A stretch of 64,000 bases of DNA. It comes from Durusdinium trenchii (lineage: Eukaryota; Sar; Dinophyceae; Suessiales; Symbiodiniaceae). The notes beneath the pieces were generated by a model. The model was not told the DNA's origin. It did no database searches and saw only the letters and a list, made by a program, of their open reading frames with translations. Below, piece by piece: positions 44,206-54,150 of this stretch (position 1 is its first letter; the number at the start of each line of letters is the position of its first letter). The stretch lies in contig CAXAMN010026694.1 in NCBI GenBank assembly GCA_963970005.1, positions 783,958-847,957 on the forward strand, written 5' to 3'. A program made the translations under genes and the position numbers.

Positions 44206-44637
44206 ATGCAAATGTGTAACAATGCCCGGTGTTCTATCAGATTGTGCTGTTTCGGAAGAACCAGGCTTTATCCCAAACACATTGCAAAAAGGAACTCTCC
44301 GAACAAACGCCTTTATATAAAGAAATTGCTATTGCGATGGAGGTGTGGGCTTCAAGCTAAAAGAAGAGGCTACGCTTGTCAATTTTTAGTTGCTGATGGC
44401 AAATCTCTCAATGAATACTCTTGTCCGTCTGGGCAATTCATCGAAAGTAGGTTGCTAGCAGTGTCTCTGTGCGGAAATTGTGGTCAAAGCTCCATCAACA
44501 CTAGCATGACCCATGATTCTCCCAGAAACATTCATTGCTTGGCCTTGGCAACTGCGACTCTGCAAAGGCAGCATCAGACTGCCATGCTGGAGCAAGAAAT
44601 GAAAACTACTATGCTAGCTGGTAGCTGTCCAAGCTAG
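44206..44637 (+). CDS. Hypothetical open frame, 143 codons
   Basis: It reads KRLYIKKLLLRWRCGLQ, RRGYACQFLVADGKSLNEY and CPSGQFIES, where a GT donor (gaaagtag before gttgct) is available; the rest (CGNCGQSSINTSMTHD, LQRQHQTAMLEQEM) runs into the repeat-like tail. No family was recognised. Confidence 0.33.
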   Translation: MQMCNNARCSIRLCCFGRTRLYPKHIAKRNSPNKRLYIKKLLLRWRCGLQAKRRGYACQFLVADGKSLNEYSCPSGQFIESRLLAVSLCGNCGQSSINTSMTHDSPRNIHCLALATATLQRQHQTAMLEQEMKTTMLAGSCPS

Positions 44638-44730
44638 TAATGCTACTCTTGTTGCTACTGTTACTGAATGCTACTTATACAGTGCTATATTGATTGTTTC
44701 CAAGCTCTTACTGCTACTTAATTCTACTTG
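44607..44730. repeat. Diverged ctactNNtNN short repeat
   Basis: actactatgctagctggtag, ctagtaatgctactcttg and ctactgttactgaatgctac repeat a ctact/gctac theme and may be an old CTAGTAG-family copy. Confidence 0.4.
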
Positions 44731-44734
44731 TCCA

Positions 44735-44998
44735 CCGTTGTCAGTGCCGAAAACACTTCCCTCGTGCCGGCCACTTCTGGGTGTAGCTATGTCTTGTGGA
44801 ATGTTCAGAGTCATTCTGGTGAAATCTGGACATTGTTTGGTTTCTTCGTTTTTGTGTTATTAAAGAACAGCAACAACAATTGAAATGATTCCAAGAGGTC
44901 CTCAGATTCGCCTCGACATCCTCTGATTCGGCCATTTGGGACCTCGTCAGTCATCTTTTGAATTTCAGAATCCTGCTTCAACTACAGGGTATTCTTCA
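44735..44998. other. Spacer, nothing supported
   Basis: Only a weak minus-strand frame at 44935-44741. No repeats were seen. Confidence 0.3.
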
Positions 44999-45319
44999 TT
45001 ATATTTCTATCAGTAAACATGGACTGTTGGTAGCTTTTTCAAGAGGCCAAACCCTAAACGATGGCAAGAAGAAGTTGCTGGTCAGGTTGAGTTGAGCTCT
45101 AGACTTCAGAACAAGACCAAGACCTTCAAATGAGAGTAGCCAAATTACAAAATCCGACAGCAAAAGCCAAGGTAGCAAAAGTTTATAGAAGTTGTATGAG
45201 GTGCTGACAAAAACCATAGGAACAGCTCCCGTGCTTCTGGATCCGCCAAAAGGCCTTGCACCTTGACTCTCAGTCTCAAGCAAAGCGCAAGAACCGCTCT
45301 TTGGGACACAGCAGCCCAA
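44999..45319 (-). CDS. Hypothetical exon with membrane-like segment
   Basis: The minus strand reads VPKSGSCALLETESQGARP, then a hydrophobic segment YKLLLPWLLLSDFVIWLLS and LGLVLKSRAQLNLTSN. This fits one transmembrane helix. It has no ATG; a tag acceptor (ctcacttag) lies just upstream. No family was recognised. Confidence 0.33.
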   Translation of the reverse strand: MGCCVPKSGSCALLETESQGARPFGGSRSTGAVPMVFVSTSYNFYKLLLPWLLLSDFVIWLLSFEGLGLVLKSRAQLNLTSNFFLPSFRVWPLEKATNSPCLLIEI

Positions 45320-45329
45320 GGCTAAGTGA

Positions 45330-45680
45330 GTTCAAACAAATTATATAAACGGTTGCTTCAAGGCCGAGAAAAGAGTCCAAACCAGTTATTACTTACTATA
45401 TCTTACTATAATGAATACCCCACAAGAGTTATCTTCTGAAACACTCAAAAGAAAATTTGGGGTTCCTCTACACCTCACATGAAAAAAAGGCATGTTACCC
45501 ACTCTCGAGTCAAGGTCGGGACATGGGGGTATAAGCAACGCTTGAAAATGCCGGGACAGGCCGGTGACCGGAACCGTTTCCGTTAGCAGTTCTGCGAGGG
45601 TTCTTCAGTGTTGCCGATGATTACCAACCTCCTTTCCTTAAAGTAGCTATCTTGTGTCCCTCTCAAAGTCTTTGCTGCCC
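45330..45680. other. Spacer, nothing supported
   Basis: No repeat or exon signal was recognised. Confidence 0.3.
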
Positions 45681-45956
45681 TCATCTCCCTTCATCATGGT
45701 GTATACGCCCGCTAAAGAAAAGACACAATGAAACAGTATGAACGTGGTAGGATGTACTAGCAGTTTGTAGCAATAGTAATCTGTAGTCATGAGTCATTAG
45801 CGATATTGACTTCTCTCCTGTAAACAGTTCTCTCCCTATAAACCTTGGCGTTGTGGGTGTCACACCTAAAAAGTATATAATACATTCAGGGCGCAGTGTC
45901 GAACGACTCCAGCCGTGCGAGGTTCTCATCGCAACGCCTGGCCTGGAAAACCACAC

Positions 45957-46596
45957 GGTGCGGATGATATTCTCGTCGATGAGAACATGCTTGACTCGCC
46001 CAGCATCATCAGTTTTCAGCAAAAGGAGCTTCCTACTTTGTTGCCAAGGTCGGTCCATCGTCTCGGGTGTCCGCATGCGGGAGGACATCGTCTCGCCACA
46101 CGCGCGAGCGGACGACGTGGAGGACGACGCCTCGATGTCTCCAATGACATTGTGAGCCTTGGCCAAGAGCTCAGCTTCAGCAAGTTCCTGGCGCAGGAGT
46201 GCTTGATCTGCTTGATTAGGTAACAGTCTTGTCAAGCAACATGAAAGGGCAACGACAAAATATCCAAGCGAAAACACAAATCAAATCAAACGCACAATCA
46301 GCTTTGAACATATCAAAAACGAACGCGATTAACAAATTCCCTCCAAATCTGCAGCTCTTACAGCCCCCTGCACAGGGTTGTTTGTTTTGAGTCATGTTCG
46401 ATTATTGGTGCTTGCCTTTAGAATCTTCTTTCTTTTCGACTTGACTATTGTTGCTGCTGGTGCTGCGTAATTATAAGGCTGGAAAAACCTACAACCCCAA
46501 GATACCACAGTCTTGACAATTGTACACAATTGTCTCACCTCAATGGAAGACAGGCATGTCGTGCCTGCAGTCGTGCGGTCAAGGCTTTCAACCAAC
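45957..46596 (-). CDS. Hypothetical coiled-coil protein, several small exons
   Basis: Minus strand. 46596-46539, after cggtccacag, reads LVESLDRTTAGTTCLSSIE to a GTGAGA donor in phase 0. A 60-nt intron ends ggtttttccag, and 46478-46416 continues PYNYAAPAATIVKSKRKK to a GC donor. A 28-base exon at 46367-46340 (GAVRAADLE) is possible, flanked by a 48-nt GC-AG intron and a 132-nt GA-AG intron. Then 46207-45957 reads DQALLRQELAEAELLAKAH, VIGDIEASSSTSSARACG and LLLKTDDAGRVKHVLIDEN to a GT donor. The heptad-like LLRQELAEAELL suggests a coiled coil. The plus strand is open over the last exon. The microexon is speculative. Confidence 0.43.
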
Positions 46597-46782
46597 CTGT
46601 GGACCGAGAGTACGGTATGACACTGTTCTGCAGACACCGAAGACTTGGTATGAAACTGGCCGTGATCGAAGACTCGGTGCGTTTGGCTTCAGTGGTGAAG
46701 ATATTTGTTTAAAGAGCTTCTGTCAACTATCAAGTTGTTTCTTTGTTTAATCTATCTATAATATAGCATTGATCACTTACAG

Positions 46783-46898
46783 GGAACTGTTCTTAGACTA
46801 GCATTCATCCTTTGCAACGAAGCTGCTGTTGCGGTGCTTGCTGTTCCTGGCGCTTTGCAGCAGCATGCCACACATGTTGTGCATGAAAAAGTGGAAGG
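46783..46898 (+). CDS. Hypothetical internal exon with consensus splice sites
   Basis: After gatcacttacag the plus strand reads VLRLAFILCNEAAVAVLAV and ALQQHATHVVHEKVEG, ending two bases into a codon at a perfect GTAAGT donor. The residue pattern is strongly protein-like. The next exon could start after tttacag at 47078 (in phase, HLQYSSIVVFLWGG), but another frame there (LAYRVVGSLLALVTQS) is equally open. No family was recognised. Confidence 0.47.
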
Positions 46899-46939
46899 GT
46901 AAGTGTATGGTAGTGGTGTGCATGCATGTTGGCCAAAAG

Positions 46940-47344
46940 GACCGGCCGGCAATCAGCGCAATCAAAACTTCACTCACTGAAACCCGATACGATGTGGTGA
47001 ATTGGAATTGGAGCAAACTCGAACAACTGCAAGAAACAAAACAATGCATGGAAGACCGATTGCTTCCCATTTACAGACACCTTCAATATTCTTCAATAGT
47101 GGTATTCTTGTGGGGAGGGTTTCAGATCAGAATTGCTTCAGCTTGCCCATTCAGCTTGCGTATCGAGTCGTGGGCTCCTTGCTCGCCTTGGTCACACAGT
47201 CATGTCAGGATTCTGCACGCAGTTTGGGCAGGGCTGGGACTACATCTTGATTACCATGACCTGGCAAAACAATTGCAATTGTCCACAAGGCGTGTGACAT
47301 GGCGACAAACAAACAGCATCAATTCAAGTTGTGAGATGTTGTGA
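46940..47344 (+). CDS. Hypothetical open frame
   Basis: It reads AISAIKTSLTETRYDVVN and WSKLEQLQETKQCMEDRLL. Part may be an exon of the gene represented at 46783-46898. Two frames are open after 47078. The strand is supported by the absence of long minus-strand frames here. Confidence 0.35.
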   Translation, partial: DRPAISAIKTSLTETRYDVVNWNWSKLEQLQETKQCMEDRLLPIYRHLQYSSIVVFLWGGFQIRIASACPFSLRIESWAPCSPWSHSHVRILHAVWAGLGLHLDYHDLAKQLQLSTRRVTWRQTNSINSSCEML

Positions 47345-47546
47345 GTCTCATTTTAAACGCTTTCTTGCCGAACTCCACAACCCAAGTAGCTGGAGGCTGT
47401 TTCATTATACAATTACACCAGATGTCTTCCTGAGATGATACCCCAGGTGGTCCATCGCATGTACGAATTGTGCACTCATACGCATCCAGGCGCCAGGTGC
47501 TCTCTCCGCCGCTGCTCCGAATTCGCAGGCTGCAACTGCCCTGAAG

Positions 47547-47692
47547 GGTGTGGTGGATGGAGGACTGCCAACAAAGAGAGGCAAGCAAGGGAACTCTGGT
47601 GCATCAAATCGACGAAGAATGGAGGCAAAAGGAGGCAATTCATCTTGTGTTGCGTTGGCTCACTTCGCAAGCCCCAAACTTAAACAGTTTAT
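47547..47692 (+). CDS. Hypothetical exon
   Basis: After ctgccctgaag the plus strand reads VWWMEDCQQREASKGTLVH and IDEEWRQKEAIHLVLRWL, a charged helical-looking segment. Two other plus frames are open through the same bases. It is probably part of the gene starting upstream at 46.8 kb. Confidence 0.35.
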
Positions 47693-47699
47693 ATACACA

Positions 47700-48470
47700 C
47701 AAACATGTTGGAGCAATCTCTGCCGTCCTCCCCGTCCTCCTCCTCTAGTGCTTCCACCCGGTCGAACCGCTGCAATGGCAGCTTGATCATGCCAGAGCCC
47801 AGTTGCGGAGCCTCCAGCTGCAGCTGCAGCTCGTAACGCATATATCTGAAGTGTATTAAGACTAACTTGTTTGATCAGGTCGGCATGAAGTATGCCAATG
47901 CCGAGCATGGCGTGCAGTTTCTATCCCATATACAGCCTAGGATATCCTGGGATTCAGGATACAGTAAAAAACCAAGCAAGAATGCAACACTCTGTCATTG
48001 ATACTCCTCGCTCCTCACAGTTTGTAAACATTCTCTGCAGTCTGCACATGTGCTTTTACAAAAACACATCTGCACCATCTGCACTACTTCAAGCATTGAC
48101 CTCTACCACTGCAACAAGCCCAGATCTGTTTCTGAGGTGGGGCCGTTCAGTCACATGTTGTCACAGCGGGCGCCTCAGGATTTGAGTGCCAAAAGCTCTC
48201 TCTGTCCAAAACAACCTGAGGACGGCGAAGTCGAGGATGTCATCGACGGCTGAGCCTGTTTTGCGGTTGGCTAGCGGAGGGACTCAACCAAAGGCCCCTT
48301 TTGGGAGGGGCGGCCTATATTACCTATATGGGTCCTTGTCGGAATGCAAAGAAAGGTTTCTCTTTTTGGTCCACAATGGTATACATAAAGCTATGACAAT
48401 TGAAGCTTCCCATGCTTCCCATATATCCTTTATGGGTTTTACCAGCTCACATGTGACCATTTCTCTTTGA
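47700..48470. other. Spacer with a possible terminal exon
   Basis: At about 48145-48253 (plus, after ctgtttctgag) VGPFSHMLSQRAPQDLSA and KQPEDGEVEDVIDG run to a TGA. It could end the 46.8-kb gene. Nothing else stands out. Confidence 0.3.
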
Positions 48471-48566
48471 TTCCATGCTTTCAAATCTTAACTAGCCGAT
48501 CCGATATTAGAAACCTATAGACACCTATCTTCCTCGGCTCACGACTCTAATGGTGCTTTGTGAGCA

Positions 48567-49256
48567 GTGAGGCTCTCCAACAGCCGCTCAAGCCAAACAG
48601 ACAAGATACACTACATCTTCGCCAACCACCTGGGCTGCTCCATTGAAGACATTCAAAACGTTCGCAACGCAAGAAGACTACAATCTAAAAATCTTTGTCT
48701 GCACTCCAAACGACCACAATCCATTCTATATTTCAGATTATATATTTCAGTAGAATTATCGTGGGAGCTAAGGTTGTGGTTCAGTTCCCTTTACAAAAGC
48801 CTCAACAACCCCTCCCTTGCCCAGCTGCCCTCCTCACATTAACGACTTTACAAAATGTTCTGCACTTTACTGCTTAGACAAAAACAAAAACAACAAAAAT
48901 GCCCTTGAACATATCAAGCTGAAGAAAACCCTCCGTAGTGACATCAGATCTGCGATTTAGATTAACGTTGACGTGCTCTCCCCATTTCTACCCATGATGA
49001 AAAAGCACATCAGGACAAGGCACTCTCTGTGAGGCATTCCAACTCACCCCTCTGCAAGATGCCATCCTCTGATACTGAAGGCAATGGCCAGTCCACATCA
49101 CCTTTGTGTCAGAAAAAGGAAGACGTGATGCACTGCAGAATGCCTTGCAAACACCTGGAGAATGCTCAATACAACGATGTTCAATCTGAAGGACTCTATG
49201 CCAAATCAGGAATCAGGAGTAGCCTTGGTGAAAGTCCATGCAAATCTCTGAGATGA
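48567..49256. other. Plus-strand open pieces in shifting frames
   Basis: 48567-48730 reads KIHYIFANHLGCSIEDIQN; 48890-48960 reads NALEHIKLKKTLRSDIRSA before a stop; 49029-49256 reads EDVMHCRMPCKHLENAQ to a TGA. It may be a decayed gene or retroelement piece. No domain was recognised. Confidence 0.3.
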
Positions 49257-49375
49257 CTTTAGGCAAAGCCGGGATTTGTGTCAATGGTCTAAGGGTGGTC
49301 GGTTCATCTCTTGATTCATGACACGTCATGCCTTCAAGAATTGCATGCTAAAAGTATGCACTGCTGCCGAGGACC

Positions 49376-50180
49376 ATGGCCTTCATCGCCTTCGAAGGTG
49401 CTGGATCCTTGTCAGGTGCTCGTAGGGTTCTATGCCGCATGGACTTTAGCAAGTGCTCGTATCCAAGGCTTCTCCATCGATGTTGGAGCCTATCACCGAC
49501 TTTAGTAGGCCTCAAAAAAAGCGCTCCTAGCAAGGGAGAGAGAAGGAGAGGAGGAGGCAGAGAGAGCACCAAAAGAAAGGGTGTCTCTGCCTATTGCACG
49601 GGCAAGTGGAAAGTCAGCCTTCTGTCAAGATTGCATGTTCAAAAAGAAGTCGTTTCAATCTTGCACTCCTTTATGCCCATTCTGGAACTAACATGTACAG
49701 GAAAAAGAAAACAGAAGCCATGGCTTCTCTGGCAATTTGTGGCTCCTCCCGTTCGGCTCCCTTGGGATTCCGAACGACGAACTTCTCGGAGCAGGAACTT
49801 GTAGGCCGTGCACCCAGCTTTCTCCTTCAACAGAGCTGTCAGTGATCGATGTCATGGTCTTGCATCAAGCAAACAAGCCATCGAAAAACACAAAGATCTT
49901 GCCAAGCCAAAACAAGCATGGCTTGATGCATAACGTACTAATCAATCAAGCCCTGACTCATGAAGTCACAGAAAATCAGCGAGCAAGTAAATGCGTTCAC
50001 CCTTCACGCGGACTTGTTATCCAAGACTGGCATCAAAACAGGCGAATGCACCAGGGAGCAAAAAAAAAAGAAACAAAACCGAATAAGAGACCGGCCAAAG
50101 GGGCGGACAAATCAGCTCAAATTGAGCAAATAAGTGAAGGTCGGCAAGCCATGGCTGCAACAAGGGTTGAACTTTTCTAA
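49376..50180 (+). CDS. Hypothetical open frames
   Basis: Two overlapping plus-strand frames. 49376-49804 includes a purine-rich stretch (KGERRRGGGRESTKRKG). 49737-50180 reads ELSVIDVMVLHQANKPSKN, NVLINQALTHEVTENQRAS and a basic KKKETKPNKRPAKGADKS to a TAA. A splice between them was not defined. The minus strand is open at 49348-49572. No family was recognised. Confidence 0.35.
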
Positions 50181-50540
50181 CCTGACTTCTGGTTCCTGGC
50201 ATCTTACCTGTTTTACCATCCCTGACATGGCCGGAAGATGAATGGATGCTAGCAATGCAAACAACATCAGGGTTTTGACTTCACGGCTCCTGTATCCGCA
50301 GAGGTCGATCTTCTGACAAGAGCTTTCTCTCTCGTAAAGGGCCCATCGGTGCAATGATCAGCAGTTCATACCTGTGCATCCCGCTGGGTGAGAATACATC
50401 GCTCAATACAAGTGGCCTCAGCTACGACATCGGTCGGGCATCCTGGGCATCCAAAATCGGTCGTGGCAAAGTCATGGGTTCTCCAAAATCGGTGGTTTCG
50501 TCAGTCTCCCTTTCATTGGCCTGCTGGGATCCCCTTTCAG

Positions 50541-50648
50541 CTTGTGGCAAAGGCTCTGGATGACCTCCTGAAGTGGAGGAAAAGGTGTCACAGGAGGACG
50601 AGAACACCCGGTCTGGTCCTAGAGCGAGTCATGGAGCAATACCCGTAG
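50541..50648 (+). CDS. Hypothetical terminal exon
   Basis: A strong acceptor (tgggatcccctttcag) precedes LVAKALDDLLKWRKRCHRR and GLVLERVMEQYP, then TAG; 35 residues, basic. Probably the last exon of a plus-strand gene whose earlier exons lie in 49.4-50.2 kb. Confidence 0.38.
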   Translation, partial: LVAKALDDLLKWRKRCHRRTRTPGLVLERVMEQYP

Positions 50649-50892
50649 CCGGAAACGTACGTCTTTGTAGGAAGACCTCTGAGGTGACCAAAGACCCAAG
50701 ACCTCTGAATTGTCCAGGTGATTTTGGAACTTGTGCAACTGCTACACGAAAGCAGGTTTGGGCCCCATGAAGCTTACTGTAGTTCTCTGACCATGGCAGG
50801 TAGCAAAATGGTCCAGTCCTGCACTGAAGAGTCTTCCGTAAGCTGCAGCGTTTTGTACCTTGTAGCAGTGCATTCCGGCTGAAGGAAAATTC
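50629..50892 (-). CDS. Hypothetical exon, convergent
   Basis: After ttggcagtgcag the minus strand reads FSFSRNALLQGTKRCSLRK, GPFCYLPWSENYSKLHGAQ and VAVAQVPKSPGQFRGLG to a TGA. It overlaps the plus-strand terminal exon by 20 bases. A plus-strand frame at 50573-50770 is also open. No family was recognised. Confidence 0.33.
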   Translation of the reverse strand, partial: EFSFSRNALLQGTKRCSLRKTLQCRTGPFCYLPWSENYSKLHGAQTCFRVAVAQVPKSPGQFRGLGSLVTSEVFLQRRTFPATGIAP

Positions 50893-51061
50893 CTGCACTG
50901 CCAACTCGCTTGATGCAAGGAATACTCATGGAATAGGGCGTCATGGTTTTGAACCAGTTCTGTCAGATTTATATACAGTATATTATATATATACGCACAT
51001 AGTCCGAGTTGCGTATTATCTGCAAAATAGACCCTTAGCATTCCAGCAGACTTCGCAGGCT

Positions 51062-51364
51062 TTGTGCTTTGCTGCATGGCTACACATGGAGAGCGTTCAA
51101 AACGAGCGGGTGGGAACTTCGAAGCAGCACCACAAATCACCACAAACCTTGACACTCAGAATTGGCCTCAAACAGTGGCGTCTGATGGCTTTGTGCTTTG
51201 CTGCATGGGTGGGAAGCCTCTCGAAGCCGTCAAGGAAAATGCAATCTGACTGTTCGAATGTGTGCAAATCTGAATGTTTGAGCCGGCAAGCGGAGCTTGA
51301 GCCAGAAGGTGACACCGACAGTGTTTCTTCTTTATATATCCCAAGTGAAAAAAGACACTGCTAA
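51062..51364 (+). CDS. Hypothetical open frame with internal duplication
   Basis: The word tttgtgctttgctgcatgg occurs at about 51061 and 51190. The C-terminal part reads CLSRQAELEPEGDTDSVSS and ends in TAA. No ATG or acceptor clearly defines the start. Confidence 0.28.
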   Translation: MCFAAWLHMESVQNERVGTSKQHHKSPQTLTLRIGLKQWRLMALCFAAWVGSLSKPSRKMQSDCSNVCKSECLSRQAELEPEGDTDSVSSLYIPSEKRHC

Positions 51365-51369
51365 TATTC

Positions 51370-51970
51370 CAAGACTGATCCAATAAAGCAATACCATGCA
51401 AACACCACACATGGTCCATACATTATGACCTACACGGACAACAATGATTGAATGCGCCATGCAACATGATGGACGCCTTGAACCTGCTTGAAAGATCTTG
51501 AAAGTGTTGTATCTGGATAAGACTAGTGACTAGTGTCCCTCACGTCAGCTAGAAAGGTCTTACGTTAAAGATTCCGGATTCTGTCAAACAAATACAGTGG
51601 ACAAGCTTTGGATCCTTATGTAAGCGTGTCATTTACCAGAAAAGGGTGAGAAATCAAGTCCTTTTGCTTGCCATCTGCGGAGCAACTGCAGATCATTGGC
51701 ACAGGACACCTGGCCATATCGCAGAGAACCAAATCAGTCAGCAAGAAGCCATGGACAGTTCTGGGTGTTTACTGTTAGGTTTCAACAAAGGCTCGTGAGT
51801 ACATGTGAATCAATACCATTCTTCTTCGCATGGTACGATGGCCATCATCACAAACCATTTTTGAAGACCTGCCACAAAAGAAGAAACACACAAAGCGAAG
51901 TATGTTTCAAAGGACTACTGGACTACTGGCATCGAAGCCGAAAGCGTTTCAGATGGGCAGGACGCTCCTC
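51370..51970. other. Spacer, plus-strand open frames unsupported
   Basis: A frame at 51696-52043 is open but lacks splice context and competes with a minus-strand exon. Confidence 0.3.
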
Positions 51971-51975
51971 GGCAC

Positions 51976-52111
51976 CTCCAGCTGGTTCTGCTGGCAGCTG
52001 CTACAGGGCGGTGCCACGCTCCAAGTTTTGCCGTGTTTCCTGACGTGGAGTGAACCCACATGGCCATGCTGGTGTGAATAAAGCGCCGCTTGTTTTTGGC
52101 ACGGGCAATTC
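51976..52111 (-). CDS. Hypothetical Cys/His-rich exon
   Basis: The minus strand, after ctatcatcgtcaccag, reads NCPCQKQAALYSHQHGHV and GSLHVRKHGKTWSVAPP and then CSSCQQNQLE, ending at a GT donor (ctggag before gtgccg). The Cys/His spacing could bind metal. Another minus frame and two plus frames are also open. Confidence 0.33.
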
Positions 52112-52239
52112 CTGGTGACGATGATAGGGGCAAGATGGGGCAAGGGGTTGTTGCACATTTAATGACCATAGTGACAGAGATAGGTCAACAAAGAGTGCGG
52201 GGATGATGCAAGATGGGTGTGATGATCCCATTGGTCGAA

Positions 52240-52860
52240 GAGTATGACGAAGATGAAGCTCATCATAGGCTCTCCAAAAGCTCTCCAAAGTATGAATCGA
52301 ATGATGCAAAGTCAAATATCAAGCAAAAATGATCATATCAAATCCTATGATTTAGTATTGCAACTTGCGTCAGACGTCAGAAGGAAGCCAACCGAATGCA
52401 AATCCCTTGCGGTTCTTCAGATCAGGTCTACATTGAGAACCTGATTTCTACATTGAGATGCACATGACACCACAACTCCTCGGTGTAATCACCAAAGAAA
52501 CGGTCCAACTTCTTGTTGAAGAAGCCTCAAAGGTGGACAATTCGGAGTCGAAAACTGGAATTTGGAATTGATATGATAAAACGATCCCGCCCCTGTGAGC
52601 ACTTCTTGAGTGAAACCATCCAGGTAGAGTGTAGATGGACAAGTAATTCGATCCCTTGTGCGAATGATGAACTCCTGCGCCCCCAATCTTGCTGTTGGGG
52701 CACAAGTGAACGAAACCCAAAGGGTGTGCAGAGGGTCCTATGCTCAGGGATGTGATCAGTGATCAATTTGGTCCATCTCTTGTAGAGCCGGCACATTTGT
52801 TGCGCCTGATGAGTATACCTTTTGCATCCTTTTGCTTACTATATATATTGATCAAATGCA
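52240..52860. other. Segment open in four or more frames
   Basis: 52448-52796 has three open minus frames and one open plus frame, all of plausible composition (minus: YKRWTKLITDHIPEHRTL and TLYLDGFTQEVLTGAG; plus: IKRSRPCEHFLSETIQVE). I cannot choose. Probably coding in one of them. Confidence 0.35.
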
Positions 52861-53063
52861 TACGCATTCTTTATGGTAGAGAATGCTAGAATTTAGGCTC
52901 CTTGAAAAAGTTGTTGTACTTCTAAAGTCATTTCTCTCAACCCGAAAGAAATGCTAGAAGCCGACCACAAACCAAGAATGTTATATATATAGTCTTGTCT
53001 GGACAAGGATTAGGTTGTAGCTGCTGTGCAAGTGAAGGCCCTATCTGATCTATTTGCAAGACG
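52861..53063. other. Spacer
   Basis: No exon or repeat was recognised. Confidence 0.3.
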
Positions 53064-53414
53064 TTATCCAAAACTTAGATGTTTGAAGAGGATCTGCCGT
53101 GGGGTGCTGGTGAACCGCAACAGTTTCTCTTGAAACAAAGCAAAATACAAACAGTTTAGGAGAGAAATTAGGAAATCCTTCCCTTCCCCCGAAATAGCAT
53201 GGTACTTTTGCAAAACGCTATACATCGCTATACCAAACAAAGCCCCCAGCGCGACCAAGCAACATTTAATGCCCTGTTGGCAGTGAATATTCAAGGCTGC
53301 GACAGCCGTCATTTTTTGCCAAGTGGCGATTCCTGTCGTTGACGTAGGTCCTGTCCTCGTCGTCGTTGTAGGCCCGCCTATTGCATCAAACCAGCATTCA
53401 ACTACATAATCCAA
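53064..53414 (-). CDS. Hypothetical exon with hydrophobic segment
   Basis: The minus strand reads TTTTRTGPTSTTGIATWQK, then CCLVALGALFGIAMYSVLQ, a possible membrane helix, and GEGKDFLISLLNCLYFALF to a TAG. There is no ATG near the 5' end; an acceptor (ggattatgtag) is available. No family was recognised. Confidence 0.37.
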   Translation of the reverse strand: MDYVVECWFDAIGGPTTTTRTGPTSTTGIATWQKMTAVAALNIHCQQGIKCCLVALGALFGIAMYSVLQKYHAISGEGKDFLISLLNCLYFALFQEKLLRFTSTPRQILFKHLSFG

Positions 53415-53494
53415 GGGCCAAACAAAATGAAGACAGTCTTTTGTCGCGCACCGCGCGTATTCAAGTCACTGGTTGGCTCCAAGCCTAGCATACT

Positions 53495-53833
53495 ATGCTG
53501 TCATTGTGCTCCCCGAGCTTGGCTGTTTCACTGACTCACTCTGAAAGTTGCACCTTCTTGAGAAGTCCTTCTTCTTCTCCTCAGAGAGAAGCTCAACGTG
53601 AGAGGTTCCAATCGCGCCTATTTCGCCTGATATTCGATATCATTATCACGCGGCTCGTCCTAACATATCATGGCCGAGCATCCAGGATCTTGTCCATCGC
53701 TTCTCCCAAGCGTTCTTTTGCCTGTCAGCGAAGCCAGCTTCCAATCAACAAAGAAACGGATGTGGCAAAATCCCTGGATGCAAGCACGTGCAACCCACCA
53801 TCTGCACACGCAGACTCACTCACACAGATGTAG
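53495..53833 (+). CDS. Hypothetical protein, 112 codons from ATG
   Basis: ATG at 53495 opens a frame reading MLSLCSPSLAVSLTHSES, QREAQRERFQSRLFRLIFD and KETDVAKSLDASTCNPPS to a TAG. The N-terminus is mildly hydrophobic. A second plus frame (53670-54050) overlaps. It is divergent from the minus-strand exon at 53414. Confidence 0.33.
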   Translation: MLSLCSPSLAVSLTHSESCTFLRSPSSSPQREAQRERFQSRLFRLIFDIIITRLVLTYHGRASRILSIASPKRSFACQRSQLPINKETDVAKSLDASTCNPPSAHADSLTQM

Positions 53834-53895
53834 GGCCAGAGGTGCATGCGAATGTGCAGGCAAGAGCACTTGCTGCTCGGTCCAACTGTTTATGC

Positions 53896-54150
53896 TCAAG
53901 CCTCCAGAATATCTTGCCGCTTTGAAGTGGTTCCCTTCCGAAAGGTGTATTCTAGAAATTCAAAGCACAAGAACTCTCCGCTCCAGCAAATCACTCCAGC
54001 TCCGGTCCAGCTCCAGTGATATTTCTGGCCGGCCTGTTCGGTGGGTTTGAAGCCAAAGCCAGCAAACTTCAGGCCTAGAGCATGCAAAGCGCCCATGTTC
54101 CGTCGTCGCTTTGAACTGACAAGACATGTTTTCGTGCTATGCGGCACCAA
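53896..54150 (-). CDS. Hypothetical exon
   Basis: The minus strand reads KTCLVSSKRRRNMGALHAL, LKFAGFGFKPTEQAGQKYH and SGEFLCFEFLEYTFRKGTT to a TAG. It is basic and aromatic-rich. The overlapping plus frame is less protein-like. No family was recognised. Confidence 0.35.
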   Translation of the reverse strand: MVPHSTKTCLVSSKRRRNMGALHALGLKFAGFGFKPTEQAGQKYHWSWTGAGVICWSGEFLCFEFLEYTFRKGTTSKRQDILEA

